Counted from the stretch's first letter, positions 8,675-16,770 are shown. The stretch is DNA of 64,000 nucleotides from Streptomyces flavotricini (GCF_020639365.1 NZ_JAINUL010000001.1:8578885-8642884); one strand, 5' to 3'. The notes: generated from the sequence alone by a model not told the origin. Program-made: numbers and translations.

Positions 8675-9775
8675 ATGCGCGCGAACGATCACGTCAATCT
8701 GTGCCGCCGGTACACCGGTGAGACCTGGGCCGGCGCGAAGGCCCGAATGGAGCTGCTCCCCGTCGGCAGCCCGCCGATCCCGCGTCCCGCAGGCCAGCAG
8801 GAACTGCTGGAGGCATCCGTACTCCGTGCCCTGCTGGAGTACCCGACCACCTACACCACCAGTCCGCTGTGGATCACCCGCGTTATTCCGGGCGAGGACT
8901 ACTGCGTCATCCGGTTCGCTCCAAACGCTGACCCGCACGCCCTGACCGACATGATCTCCTGGGGCCTCTTCTCGTCCGGGGACGCGGACAGCCTCGGCGG
9001 GATCGCGGAACTGCGGATCCTCGCCAGCGCCCACAACCGCATCGACGTCGGATACCCGAACAGCACCGCGCGGATCCGCCTCGAAGGCGTCCCGGAGCAC
9101 GCCTGGAAGGAAGCCGAGGCCCTTCGCCGGCTCGCCGCCACAGCGGATGACGCCGATGTGCCCTTCCGGTCCAGCGGCCCGACCCGCTCCGAAAGGGCCT
9201 TCGCCGACGAGCACCGCTGGTTCGGCGAAGCGTGGGCAGAGTCGGCCTCACTGGGCAGCGCACTCCTGCGACGCCTGATGATCTTCCGTTCCGGAGCCGA
9301 CTGGCTCGACATGGCCGCCTTCACCAAACACACCAACACCTACGGATTCCGCCTCACCTTCGCCGCGGACCACTGGAAGGACCACGACACCCTCATCGCA
9401 GACCTCACCCACCCCGTATACGGGATCGCCCTGACCGAGGACATGCGCAGCTGCGGCTGCCGGTACGGGCAGGACGACTGCCGCATCTGGTTCGACGCCC
9501 CCAGCAGTGCGAAGGGCCGTCTCGACCTGCAACTGCACCGTGTCAACGCGGAGTGCGACATTGCGGAGTACCACCATGCCATGACCTTCATGGGGGACCC
9601 GCAGGAAGAGGCTTGCCGGGTGACCGGTCTGGGCCCCGATCCCCAGATGCCCTGTGAACCGAAATGCCACGGCAGGCACGGAACCCTTGACCGGCTGCGA
9701 CGAGCGGCGGCCCGCCGCACTGCCGAGCGCAAGGCTCTGACGATGACCAGCAGGCTCGTCGACACCGCTCGCTGA
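8675..9775 (+). CDS. Conserved-looking hypothetical protein
   Basis: 366 residues, balanced composition and codon use typical of real genes. A GAGGAG ribosome site lies at about 8659-8664, with rather long spacing to the ATG. No signal peptide or membrane segment. A cysteine/histidine-rich C-terminal third (CGCRYGQDDCRIWFD, CDIAEYHHAM, CEPKCHGRHG) may bind metal. The middle resembles no family I know. The gene precedes the small-peptide/methyltransferase pair on the same strand by about 125 nt, so it could belong to the same unit, but nothing shows this directly. Confidence 0.6.
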   Translation: MRANDHVNLCRRYTGETWAGAKARMELLPVGSPPIPRPAGQQELLEASVLRALLEYPTTYTTSPLWITRVIPGEDYCVIRFAPNADPHALTDMISWGLFSSGDADSLGGIAELRILASAHNRIDVGYPNSTARIRLEGVPEHAWKEAEALRRLAATADDADVPFRSSGPTRSERAFADEHRWFGEAWAESASLGSALLRRLMIFRSGADWLDMAAFTKHTNTYGFRLTFAADHWKDHDTLIADLTHPVYGIALTEDMRSCGCRYGQDDCRIWFDAPSSAKGRLDLQLHRVNAECDIAEYHHAMTFMGDPQEEACRVTGLGPDPQMPCEPKCHGRHGTLDRLRRAAARRTAERKALTMTSRLVDTAR

Positions 9776-9901
9776 ATTCGGCTCCGTTGGGGGGGGGCGG
9801 GAACCAGCCACGCAGGGTCTGGTCATGTCCGGCATGCGCTCTCCCGTGCCCGCCCCCGCAGCGATACCGTTGGGGGCTTGTCGACCTGTGGGAGGTCTGC
9901 T

Positions 9902-10030
9902 GTGTCAGGGATCGTGGAGGGCAAGCACCGATCACCGATCGGTGACGACGGGCATCAGCCCAACCGCCCCGTCCCCCCTCCGCCGCCACCCCCGCCCCCG
10001 CCGCCCAGCAACCCCAGCCCCAAGAAGTAG
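9902..10030 (+). CDS. 42-residue proline-rich peptide, candidate RiPP precursor
   Basis: GTG start at 9902 with a near-perfect GGGAGG ribosome site (9890-9895, 6-nt spacing); TAG at 10028-10030, two bases before the GTG of the methyltransferase gene. The peptide has a charged N-terminal part, a central GDDGHQPN segment (residues 14-21), eleven consecutive prolines (25-35) and a SNPSPKK tail. Strict spacing and a strong ribosome site argue for real translation and for a substrate relation to the PIMT-type enzyme that follows. The Asp-Gly step (16-17) is the kind of site at which PIMT-like enzymes drive aspartimide formation in imiditide-class RiPPs. That link is inference. It could also be a simple leader peptide coupling translation. 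Confidence 0.6.
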   Translation: MSGIVEGKHRSPIGDDGHQPNRPVPPPPPPPPPPPSNPSPKK

Positions 10031-10032
10031 CC

Positions 10033-11214
10033 GTGCCCACGGCCCCGGACGCCCCCGCAGCCGGCACGCTCGCCGACGGACTGCTCGGCCAAGTCGCCGA
10101 GCAGCTCGGCCGGCCCCTGCCCGCATGCCTCCAGGAAGCCTTCCAGCGCGTGCCTCGGCACCGGTTCCTGCCCGACCGCATCTGGCTGCGCGACGGCTCG
10201 GGCGGCTACCGGCCCGTGGACCGTACGACGGATCCCGCCGACTGGCTCGCCGCGGCCTACACGGATCAGCCGCTGGTCACCCATTTCACCGGCGGTCTGC
10301 CGTCCTCGTCGGCGTCCATGCCGTCGATGGTCGCCCGCATGCTCCTCCTGGCCGGCCTCACCGAACCCAACGGCCCCGACCAAGCCCCACTGCGAGTGCT
10401 GGAATTGGGAGCGGGTACCGGCTTCAACGCAGGCCTGCTGTGCATCCTGGCGGGAGACGAGCAGGTGACCACCATCGACCTCGACCCCGACCTCGCCGCG
10501 ACCGCGCAGGAGAACCTGAAGAGGGTGGGCCGGGCGCCGACGGTCGTGGCCGCGGATGGCGCCGGCGGATGGCCGCCGGGCGCCCCCTACGACGTCGTCC
10601 TGGCTACGTTCTCCGTCGACCACATCCCGCCCAAATGGCTGACCGGGCTCCGGCCAGCAGGCGGCCGCATCGTCACCCCCTGGACTTCAGCCTGGTGCAG
10701 CTACGGCACCCTCGAACTCACAGCCACCGAAGGGGGCCAGGCGCACGGGCGCTTCCACTCCTTCGCCTCCTTCATGCCCATGGCACGCCCCCACGCCAAG
10801 TCCCACCCGCCGACGACCACGCCCGCGGGAGACGACAGCGCCGCGTTCTCGGCGACGGGGCTCTCCCCTTGGGCGGTCGCCGGCGGCGACCTCGACGCCG
10901 AGTTCCACATCGGCCTCACCGTCCCCGGCGCCTCATACTCCTGGGACACCAGCGGAGACCACGCCCACACCCGCCTCCAGATCCAAGACCCCGCCACCGG
11001 ATCCTGGGCGACGGTCGACTACGACGGCCGCACCGCGGCCGAATTCGCCGTCACTCAGGCCGGGTCCCGACGGCTGTGGGATGAGGTCACCGCCGCCTAC
11101 CGGCGGTGGGAGGAGCTAGGTCGGCCGAGCGTCGACAGTTACGGCCTGACCGTGACTGCGGGTGCGACCGTCATGTGGGCGGGCTCTCCCGCGAGTCCGG
11201 TCGCCGAAAGCTAG
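10033..11214 (+). CDS. PIMT-type (protein-L-isoaspartate-like) SAM methyltransferase
   Basis: 393 residues. N-terminal PIMT signature VPRHRFLPD (about 37-45), SAM-binding motif I LELGAGTGFNAGL (about 120-132), acidic loop TTIDLDPDL, and motif ATFSVDHIPPKWL typical of PIMT-like enzymes. A C-terminal extension of about 150 residues is longer than housekeeping Pcm proteins (about 210 residues) and matches the PIMT homologues found beside RiPP precursors and in streptomycete FxLD-type systems. Expected reaction: transfer of a methyl group to an Asp/isoAsp carboxylate. It is translated directly after the 42-residue peptide gene (2-nt gap). No lanthipeptide or graspetide synthetase is present nearby, so the peptide would have to be modified by this enzyme alone. 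Confidence 0.85.
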   Translation: MPTAPDAPAAGTLADGLLGQVAEQLGRPLPACLQEAFQRVPRHRFLPDRIWLRDGSGGYRPVDRTTDPADWLAAAYTDQPLVTHFTGGLPSSSASMPSMVARMLLLAGLTEPNGPDQAPLRVLELGAGTGFNAGLLCILAGDEQVTTIDLDPDLAATAQENLKRVGRAPTVVAADGAGGWPPGAPYDVVLATFSVDHIPPKWLTGLRPAGGRIVTPWTSAWCSYGTLELTATEGGQAHGRFHSFASFMPMARPHAKSHPPTTTPAGDDSAAFSATGLSPWAVAGGDLDAEFHIGLTVPGASYSWDTSGDHAHTRLQIQDPATGSWATVDYDGRTAAEFAVTQAGSRRLWDEVTAAYRRWEELGRPSVDSYGLTVTAGATVMWAGSPASPVAES

Positions 11215-11713
11215 TCCTGGAACCTGACGTCGACATCACTGCACGATCAGGAAAGCATGGTGAGGCGGAGCCGAGCCGACCTGCACCCCCAACGCCGCGT
11301 CCGCAGCGGCGGCGTCTTCGAAGCGCGGTGATCAACAGGGCCAGGGTGGCGGGGACGGAGCGCTGGAGGGTAGCGGGATTGGTCACCGCTGTGATGGCGG
11401 TGCCGGTTTGCGGTCGCGTCACCGACGGAGTTCGATGATGGAGTCTCTGACCTCCCTCAGCATCTGGCACGGGTTGTGAGGGCGAGCTGGGCGCAGGGGC
11501 CCAGGGAGCCTGTGTGCTTGATGCGGATTTACGGCAAGCGCCCTTCTCGGCGATACGGTGGCAATATCACGGGCAGGCCTGCTTTCCCATCCCCGAGGCA
11601 ACTGAACGAGAACAGCCACCTGGGCTGACATAAGAAGCTGTTGTCGTACCGATCATGGTGGACATCGGTTCGAGTGTGGCGACTCTGTCGGGTGATCTCT
11701 CGCTTGTGCGCGC
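11215..11713. other. Intergenic, nothing recognised
   Basis: About 500 bases between the methyltransferase and the transposase. No ribosome-site-backed frame on either strand and no terminator-like hairpin found. It may be degraded mobile-element DNA, given what follows. Confidence 0.35.
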
Positions 11714-12685
11714 ATGAAGGCAGGGCCTCCGGTTCAGCTCATGGTTGTCGAAGCCGGAGCACACCAGGAGGCCCTGTTCTTGCAGTCGCACGCTCTCGTT
11801 CGCGTGGGGTCCAACTGGGCTGCCCCATCGTGTGATTGCCTCGCTCACCGGTTCGGGAACGCGGGTGATCGCCCTGGACGTGCACCGCGCTATCCGTCGG
11901 ACATGACGGACGCGGAATGGGCCCTCGTGCGCGACTGTCTGCCGGTGCCACTGTGGCTGGAGGGGCGCGGCGGGCAGCCGGAGGGGTACTGCCACCGACA
12001 GATGTTGGACGCTGTTCGCTATCTGGTGGCGGGCGGCATCACCTGGCGAGCGATGCCGGGCGACTTCCCGGCGTGGGACCGCGTCTACGCCTTCGCGCGG
12101 CGGTGGCGTGTGAAGGGCTTGCTCGCGGAACTGCACGACCGGTTGCGCGGCTTGGTCCGCGAGGAGGCCGGCCGCGATCCGGAGCCGACCGCGGCGGTGA
12201 TCGACGCGCAGTCACTGCGGGCGGCGGCCACGGTGCCGGCGGCCACCCGCGGCTACGACGGGGCCAAGAAGGTGCCGGGGCGCAAGCGGCACATCGTGGT
12301 CGACTGCCTGGGGCTGCTGCTGGCCGTGATGGTCACCGCGGCAAACGTGACGGACCGGGACGCCGCGATGCCGCTGCTGGAACGTGTCCGGGCCTGCTAT
12401 CGCAGGATCGTCCTGGTGTGGGCCGACGGCGGCTACGCGGGTCGTCTGGTCGGCTGGGCGAAGCAGCAACTGGGGCTCGCTCTGGAGATCGTCAAGCGCA
12501 GCGACGACGCCTCGGGGTTCGTGGTACTGCCCAGACGCTGGGTGGTGGAACGCACGCTGAGCTGGCTGATGCGCTCGCGGCGCCTGGTGCGCGACTACGA
12601 GACGCTGCCCGCCGTGCATGAGCAGATGGTGCTGTGGTCGATGACGATGCTCATGAGCCGCCGGCTGGCCCGGCGGCGAGCGTGA
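11714..12685 (+). CDS. IS5-family DDE transposase
   Basis: Homology to IS5-type transposases of streptomycetes begins near residue 59 (RYPSDMTDAEWALVRDCLP) and runs to the end. Features are the insertion-element DUF4096-like N-terminal domain (YCHRQMLDAVRYLVAGGITWRAMP), first acidic position IDAQSLR, KRHIVVDCLGLLLAVMVTAANVTDRDA, second acidic position VWADGGYAG, and a VVERTLSWLMRSRRLVRDYE block with the final Glu. The catalytic residues appear present, so the enzyme may be active. The first 58 residues do not look like the family, so the true start may be GTG 11804 or ATG 11903; no ribosome site decides. A 10-bp inverted repeat (CAGGGCCTCC at 11721-11730 and its complement at 11767-11776) marks the 5' region and may be part of an element end. 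Confidence 0.8.
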   Translation: MKAGPPVQLMVVEAGAHQEALFLQSHALVRVGSNWAAPSCDCLAHRFGNAGDRPGRAPRYPSDMTDAEWALVRDCLPVPLWLEGRGGQPEGYCHRQMLDAVRYLVAGGITWRAMPGDFPAWDRVYAFARRWRVKGLLAELHDRLRGLVREEAGRDPEPTAAVIDAQSLRAAATVPAATRGYDGAKKVPGRKRHIVVDCLGLLLAVMVTAANVTDRDAAMPLLERVRACYRRIVLVWADGGYAGRLVGWAKQQLGLALEIVKRSDDASGFVVLPRRWVVERTLSWLMRSRRLVRDYETLPAVHEQMVLWSMTMLMSRRLARRRA

Positions 12686-12696
12686 ACCGTCCCGAG

Positions 12697-12734
12697 GTGG
12701 GTTCGGGCCTTCACCCGTGAAGGCCCGAACCCAC
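12697..12734 (+). terminator. Perfect 18-bp hairpin after the transposase
   Basis: GTGGGTTCGGGCCTTCAC at 12697-12714 pairs without mismatch with 12717-12734 across a two-base spacer. It begins 11 nt after the transposase stop, so it can end its transcription, or be part of the element's right end. No U-tract follows, as is usual in Streptomyces. Confidence 0.65.
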
Positions 12735-12745
12735 GATCGAGGGCG

Positions 12746-13096
12746 TCATACAGCACGATCTGGTTCGCGGAACGGTTGAGGATCCGCAGCACGCGATGCC
12801 CACGTGGCGTCCCGGCTCCCCCCGGACACATACGCGCCGAATACAGAGGTATCGAGATCCTTGAGGGACTCCAGTACCAGAGTGGCAATCGCAAAGCGAG
12901 GATCGCAGCGATCAGCGGCCTCGGGAACGGCGACGACCGTCATCTGGGCTGACACGCCAGCGAGGACGCCGTTGAGCGAGTCCTCGATCACAATGCATTC
13001 GTCGGGTGACGCGCCGAGGGCGGCGGCTGCGCGGAGATAGGCGCCCGAGTGGGGTTTGCCGTGTTCGTCGTCTTCGGCCGAAAACACGGCATCGAA
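12746..13096 (-). pseudogene. HAD-superfamily phosphatase fragment (C-terminal half)
   Basis: The reverse-strand translation from about 13096 reads FDAVFSAEDDEHGKPHSGAY, AAALGASPDECIVIEDSLNG, VLAGVSAQMTVVAVPEAADR. These are the hallmark C-terminal motifs III and IV of beta-phosphoglucomutase-like HAD phosphatases (GKP lysine and VIEDS acidic pair). The N-terminal half with the nucleophile DxD motif is missing: upstream of 13096 the sequence turns into an aminoglycoside-phosphotransferase-like fragment on the other strand. It is therefore a truncated relic next to the IS element. Confidence 0.65.
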
Positions 13097-13105
13097 AGGG
13101 ACCGC

Positions 13106-13279
13106 TGGGGCGAATACTGCGACCCCGCCGTCCAGGAACTCCTGACAGGGGACCGGCTCGTGCATTCTGATCCCGCCGCCACCAACTTCATGGTCGAACG
13201 AAGCGGCCGGGTGTGGATGATCGACTGGGCATGGGCGATGCGTGGCCCCGCCTGGATCGACGCCGCCCTGTGGTGCTGG
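13106..13279 (+). pseudogene. APH-family phosphotransferase fragment
   Basis: About 58 codons encode WGEYCDPAVQELLTGDRLVH, then SDPAATNFMVERSGRVWMIDWAWAMRGPAWIDAALW. This is the catalytic-loop/DFG-equivalent region of aminoglycoside phosphotransferase-like kinases (Brenner HxDPxxxN and the following IDW metal-binding loop). Both flanks lack the rest of the kinase, and the reading then changes character, so this is a relic. It abuts the HAD fragment (opposite strand) within 10 bp, marking a recombination joint. Confidence 0.6.
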
Positions 13280-13448
13280 CGGTCGGCGACGGTGTCGGCT
13301 CCGGCCTGCTGGGCCGGCGGGTGGCCGCCTTGGCGAAGACCGGGGGCTGGGCGAGCCACGTCGCCCTCGACGCCGCGGACGTGGTGGGGGTACCCGAAGG
13401 CGTCGGCTCGGCCGTTGGGCGTGCGAAGACGCCGCCGGAGGGGGTTGG

Positions 13449-13976
13449 TCAGGCTTCGGCGGTCTGCCCGGGATGCGGCTTCGGGGCTTGGCGGTGGGCG
13501 TCGTGCAGGTGGTGGCGCAGCTCGTGCAGGGTGTGCACGGCGAGCCAGCGCACAGTCCGCTCGGCGGGCTCGGGGTAGCTGTAGACGAGGGTGCGGTCCC
13601 AGTGGTCGGGCGGCAGGCGGTCCAGGACGTTGGCGAACAGTGCCGCCGCGTCGGTGAGCTGCCGGGCGACGGCGGCGGGGTCCTGGAGGGCGTAGCCGTC
13701 GTGCTCGACGCGTTCGTCGCGGCCCATGGGCTCGGCTACCGGGGTGTTGCTGCGGCGGGCGACCAGTACCCGCTCACGCTGGACGAGCAGGACGTCTCGG
13801 ACGTGGCAGGCGTACTCGAGCGGCGACCAGATCCCAGGGGCCGGCCGCGGCGCTGAGGCGTGCGGCCCGTGCAGGAAGTCCGCGAACTGCGCCGCTTGAT
13901 CCCGGGCCAGTGAGGCGACCGAGGGCGCTAGATTGAGGTCGTAGGTGAACCCGCATTCCCCGCAGTCGTCCGTCAC
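13449..13976 (-). CDS. DinB-like (DUF664-type) four-helix protein
   Basis: 175 residues from a GTG at 13976 with an AAGGTGG ribosome site. The N-terminus MTDDCGECGFTYDL is typical of a streptomycete branch of the DinB/YfiT superfamily. The fold has helices carrying metal-site histidines: GIWSPLEYACHVRDVLLVQ (first His) and WLAVHTLHELRHHLHDAHR (second and third). Members are thiol- or metal-dependent small-molecule enzymes or stress proteins of unknown substrate. It is monocistronic and seems intact despite the neighbouring gene relics. Confidence 0.75.
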   Translation of the reverse strand: MTDDCGECGFTYDLNLAPSVASLARDQAAQFADFLHGPHASAPRPAPGIWSPLEYACHVRDVLLVQRERVLVARRSNTPVAEPMGRDERVEHDGYALQDPAAVARQLTDAAALFANVLDRLPPDHWDRTLVYSYPEPAERTVRWLAVHTLHELRHHLHDAHRQAPKPHPGQTAEA

Positions 13977-14111
13977 ACGACCACCTTAGCGGCGGCGGGG
14001 CCGTCCTCACAGATGGTGGCGGTGACTGCCCGTTCGAACAGGGATCGCTCGTCGGTGTGGATGTCAGTGCCCTGCCGTGTCGTGCTGGCACGGGTGAGCT
14101 GTTGAACGGGC

Positions 14112-14507
14112 ATGCGGAAGATCATTTACCTGAATGCGGCTGCTGCCCTGGCGGTCGTTGCGGCGCTGTCGACGGCGGGACCGGCAGCTGCGGATTCCAG
14201 CTCGTGCACGCATCACGTCTCCGGCCCTCAGATCTGTATCCGGTTGGATGGCAGCAACTTCTGGAACACGCCCACTGCGATCTGGGCCAACCCGGGGAGG
14301 AGCGTGAAGGCGCGCGAAGTGTCCCTTTACGTGAACGGGAAGCGGTACTACGGGCCCAAGACGGCAACCCGAAAGGGCAAGACGCTGAGCTATACGTGGG
14401 GGCGCTTCCAGCAGGACGCGGACACGAAGCTGTGCGTGCGGTTCCAGGGTATCGATCGCGTCGCCTGCGAGTTCACCCGGGACATCGGCGACAGGGCACC
14501 GCTTTAG
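14112..14507 (+). CDS. Small secreted protein, unknown function
   Basis: 131 residues with a clear Sec signal peptide (MRKIIYLNAAAALAVVAALS, cleavage near AAAD at 27-29). The mature part is about 104 residues with four cysteines (SSCTHHV, QICIRL, KLCVRF, RVACEF) spaced to form two disulphides, beta-rich, with a KRYYGPKTATRKGK basic loop. No known family. The ribosome site is weak. It has no obvious operon partner. Confidence 0.6.
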   Translation: MRKIIYLNAAAALAVVAALSTAGPAAADSSSCTHHVSGPQICIRLDGSNFWNTPTAIWANPGRSVKAREVSLYVNGKRYYGPKTATRKGKTLSYTWGRFQQDADTKLCVRFQGIDRVACEFTRDIGDRAPL

Positions 14508-14749
14508 GAACTGGATGGCGGGCAGAGCCCGTACTACCTCAGGCCACAGCCTGCGCAGTGGCGCACCTTGCTTTGCTGCTCGATGTGCCCTGCTGTGCTG
14601 AAAGTATCAGCGTGCGGGCTGTCTGATCGGACCGGCCAGGACCGGTCGGGTCTGCTGCGGCTGGAGGCATTCGGGCGGTGTCAGGTCAGGTACAGCCTCG
14701 GGCGGGGCTTGATGGGAGCGCTGCTCCACCGCTTGCTCGCACTTGGCGA

Positions 14750-15121
14750 TCACTGTTGTCTGGGTGTCTGAGTGGACGCCAGGTCGTCCAGGCGGTGGAG
14801 GACTCGTGCGGGATCGATTTCGTTGAGCCATGAGCCGAGTCCTGCGGCCATGACGAGGGGGTCGATGCCGAAGAGTTGGCCGATGTAGTACATCTCGCGG
14901 ATGGTGTATTTGATCAGGCCGTCCTGGCGTTTGCTGATCTGGCTTTTGGACATGCCGAGGTAGCTGCCGAGCTGTTCGTAGGTCAGCTCCGCGCGGAGCC
15001 TTCCGTGTTCCACGGCTTCGATGAATCTGAGCTCCAGCTCGGTTACCGCCTCCAGGGCGAGCTGCTTCGCCGTCTTGTCCATGGTTCGCATCATAGCGAT
15101 CTCGGCTGTAGCCGTGACCAT
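14750..15121 (-). CDS. Small XRE-type DNA-binding protein
   Basis: 123 residues at most; an internal ATG at 15082 (MDKTAKQLALEAV) is also possible and no ribosome site separates them. The HTH is at YEQLGSYLGMSKSQISKRQDGLIKYT, followed by a helical C-terminus. Its divergent position, 82 nt from the replication-initiator-like gene, suggests it may control that gene's expression (copy number), a common arrangement on actinomycete plasmids. This is inference from layout. Confidence 0.65.
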   Translation of the reverse strand: MVTATAEIAMMRTMDKTAKQLALEAVTELELRFIEAVEHGRLRAELTYEQLGSYLGMSKSQISKRQDGLIKYTIREMYYIGQLFGIDPLVMAAGLGSWLNEIDPARVLHRLDDLASTQTPRQQ

Positions 15122-15166
15122 CAGGGCCGCTCAACCGCCATCATTGTTTCTCTGATGCGCACTTGG

Positions 15167-15196
15167 TTGCCCTCAGGGAAACCTTGCGTGTAGTCT
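15167..15196 (+). promoter_or_regulatory. Candidate promoter giving a leaderless mRNA
   Basis: TTGCCC (15167-15172), an 18-bp spacer and TAGTCT (15191-15196) form a plausible sigma-HrdB-type promoter. The ATG at 15204 lies 8 nt after the -10 box, right at the expected transcription start, so the initiator-like gene would be read from a leaderless transcript, which fits its lack of a ribosome site. Confidence 0.45.
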
Positions 15197-15203
15197 CGTC
15201 AAC

Positions 15204-16148
15204 ATGATCGACCGCGAAAACGAGGACGGGTCTGGAGCCGCCACACGCGGTTGGGCGCCGGCGCACTCTTGGCGCTGGTTCCTGATCCGAGCCGCCAAGC
15301 ACGTCCCCAAAGCCGGCAAAGATCAACCGCAACGGAAGTTTCTGGGCGCGCAGTTCTTCGCGATTCTGCAAGCCGTGGGGCAGGCCGCGAACGAAGACGG
15401 CACGAACGCTTTTCTGGGGATCGACACGCTCATGGCAGTGGGGCGTTGCAGCAAGGACACCGTGCAAAAGGTGCTCATCGCGGCCGAGTCCATGCAACTC
15501 ATCAGGAAAACAGCCAACGCGCGCGGCGGACGAAACCCCAAGCCCGCAACCTATGCGTGCACCTTCCCGCTCGGCGCCGACACAGAGACCGGCAGGGGAC
15601 TCGACTGGGAGCGCGCCCTGATCGTGTTGTCCAGTTCAGAGCACGACCGGCGCTTGCGCCACAAGCGGGCCGTACCCACAGGGCGTCATATGAAGCGGTC
15701 TGAGGAAGCGGCTCCTGAAGCGCAGGAAGCATCATCTGACGCCGCCTGTGATGACGCCGCGATGAAGCAGGAAGCGTCACATGACCACTCCACGGGGCGT
15801 CACGTGACAGATCAGAGGGCGTCAGGTGACGCCTCTACCAGGGGCTACCAAGCCTTACACCACGAGGAAGCCGCCGCAGTTGACCCACCTCAGGTGGATG
15901 CGGCCGCCCCGGCCAAGCAAGATTCACCCTCGCCTGACGCAGGCATGCAGAACAGTCCCAGCTATGCGCGGCAGGGATTACGCGCTGCCCCGGATTCCGC
16001 CGCCGCCAACTACCAAGGCCATGTGGCCACCTGTGACCGATGCCCGCGCGAGATTTGGTGCCCTGAGGGCTCCCGGCTCCGCCGGTACCTCGCAAGAGAG
16101 CAGCATCAAAAGCGTGCCCGATACCTGGGTGCCAATGGCGGATCGTGA
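15204..16148 (+). CDS. Replication-initiator-like winged-helix protein
   Basis: 314 residues. The N-terminal 110 residues resemble the DnaD/helix-turn-helix type winged helix used by plasmid replication and partition proteins of streptomycetes: FLGAQFFAILQAVGQAANED, then GIDTLMAVGRCSKDTVQKVL as the HTH. The middle is an acidic, alanine-rich linker containing repeated GRHV/RHM-type sequences generated by repeated DNA motifs. The end has CDRCPREIWCPEGSRLRRYL, a likely zinc knuckle. The iteron field directly downstream and the divergent XRE gene support a Rep role. It could instead be a transcription factor of similar fold. It has no ATPase or primase domain, so host enzymes would be needed. Confidence 0.6.
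   Translation: MIDRENEDGSGAATRGWAPAHSWRWFLIRAAKHVPKAGKDQPQRKFLGAQFFAILQAVGQAANEDGTNAFLGIDTLMAVGRCSKDTVQKVLIAAESMQLIRKTANARGGRNPKPATYACTFPLGADTETGRGLDWERALIVLSSSEHDRRLRHKRAVPTGRHMKRSEEAAPEAQEASSDAACDDAAMKQEASHDHSTGRHVTDQRASGDASTRGYQALHHEEAAAVDPPQVDAAAPAKQDSPSPDAGMQNSPSYARQGLRAAPDSAAANYQGHVATCDRCPREIWCPEGSRLRRYLAREQHQKRARYLGANGGS
15683..15832 (+). repeat. Intragenic GCGTCAC-x-TGAC repeats
   Basis: Copies at 15683 (GCGTCATATGA), 15774 (GCGTCACATGAC), 15797 (GCGTCACGTGAC) and 15819 (GCGTCAGGTGACGC) lie inside the initiator-like gene. The last three are spaced 23 and 22 bp, about two helical turns, so they face the same side of the DNA. Each is a near-palindrome with TGAC half-sites. They look like protein-binding iterons. 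Confidence 0.55.
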
Positions 16149-16363
16149 GCGCGGCGCAACCCCCGCGACATCCCAGCCCCACGACCCCTCGCGTGGTCGG
16201 TCGACACCGCGGGCCTTCAAACGAAATCGAGGTGATGGGGATGTCCGCGGCGACGCTTGCAAGCACCTCACCGAGCAGCGTCGGCAGCAGGGGCGTGCTC
16301 ACCTCCGCTCGGCCTGAAGCTGACCGCCCCCCCCGCATGACTGATGTCTCGTGGCTGATGACT

Positions 16364-16770
16364 GGTGACCGGTGCCTCCGTGACTGTTGACCGGTCTTCG
16401 GTGACCGAAGACTGGTGAACTTGTGGCGTGACCGGTGACCGGTCACGGCTCTGGTGACGGCGCGACTGGTGACTGATTCGGTGACCAATCCGGTGACGAA
16501 ATCGGTGACGAAGTCGGTGAGTGACCGGCTGTCACCTCGCCGGTGCGAAGTCACCAGTAAGCCGGTCGCGAGCGGCCCACGTCGGCGAGCACGTCGTCGT
16601 GCTCGGCGTTTTCTGCCGTGACCGGTCCAACAGCACGCACCCCTTTGACCTGCGGTGTGACCGGTCACCGATGGTCGGGATGGGCGGTGACCGATCAGGC
16701 CTCCCTCGGTCATGGCCGATTCCCCGGCCTCAGCCCCTTACACCTCTGCACGCCCGGTCACTGGCAGCCT
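16364..16770 (+). repeat. Iteron field, candidate replication origin
   Basis: GGTGAC occurs in direct orientation at 16453, 16468, 16480, 16492, 16504 and 16516; the last four intervals are exactly 12 bp. Around this core are GGTGACCGGT (16364), an odd palindrome CTTCGGTGACCGAAG (16396-16410), a compact GTGACCGGTGACCGGTCAC (16428-16446) and scattered GTGACCGGT/ACCGGTCA copies up to about 16770. No gene overlaps it. Tandem iterons beside a Rep-like gene are the usual form of a plasmid oriV. Function is inferred. Confidence 0.55.

Noticed and set aside
13280..13448. Continuation of the APH gene in a shifted frame
   Set aside because: The downstream frame (GDGVGSGLLGRRVAALAKTG) does not resemble the kinase C-terminus, so a simple frameshift is not supported.
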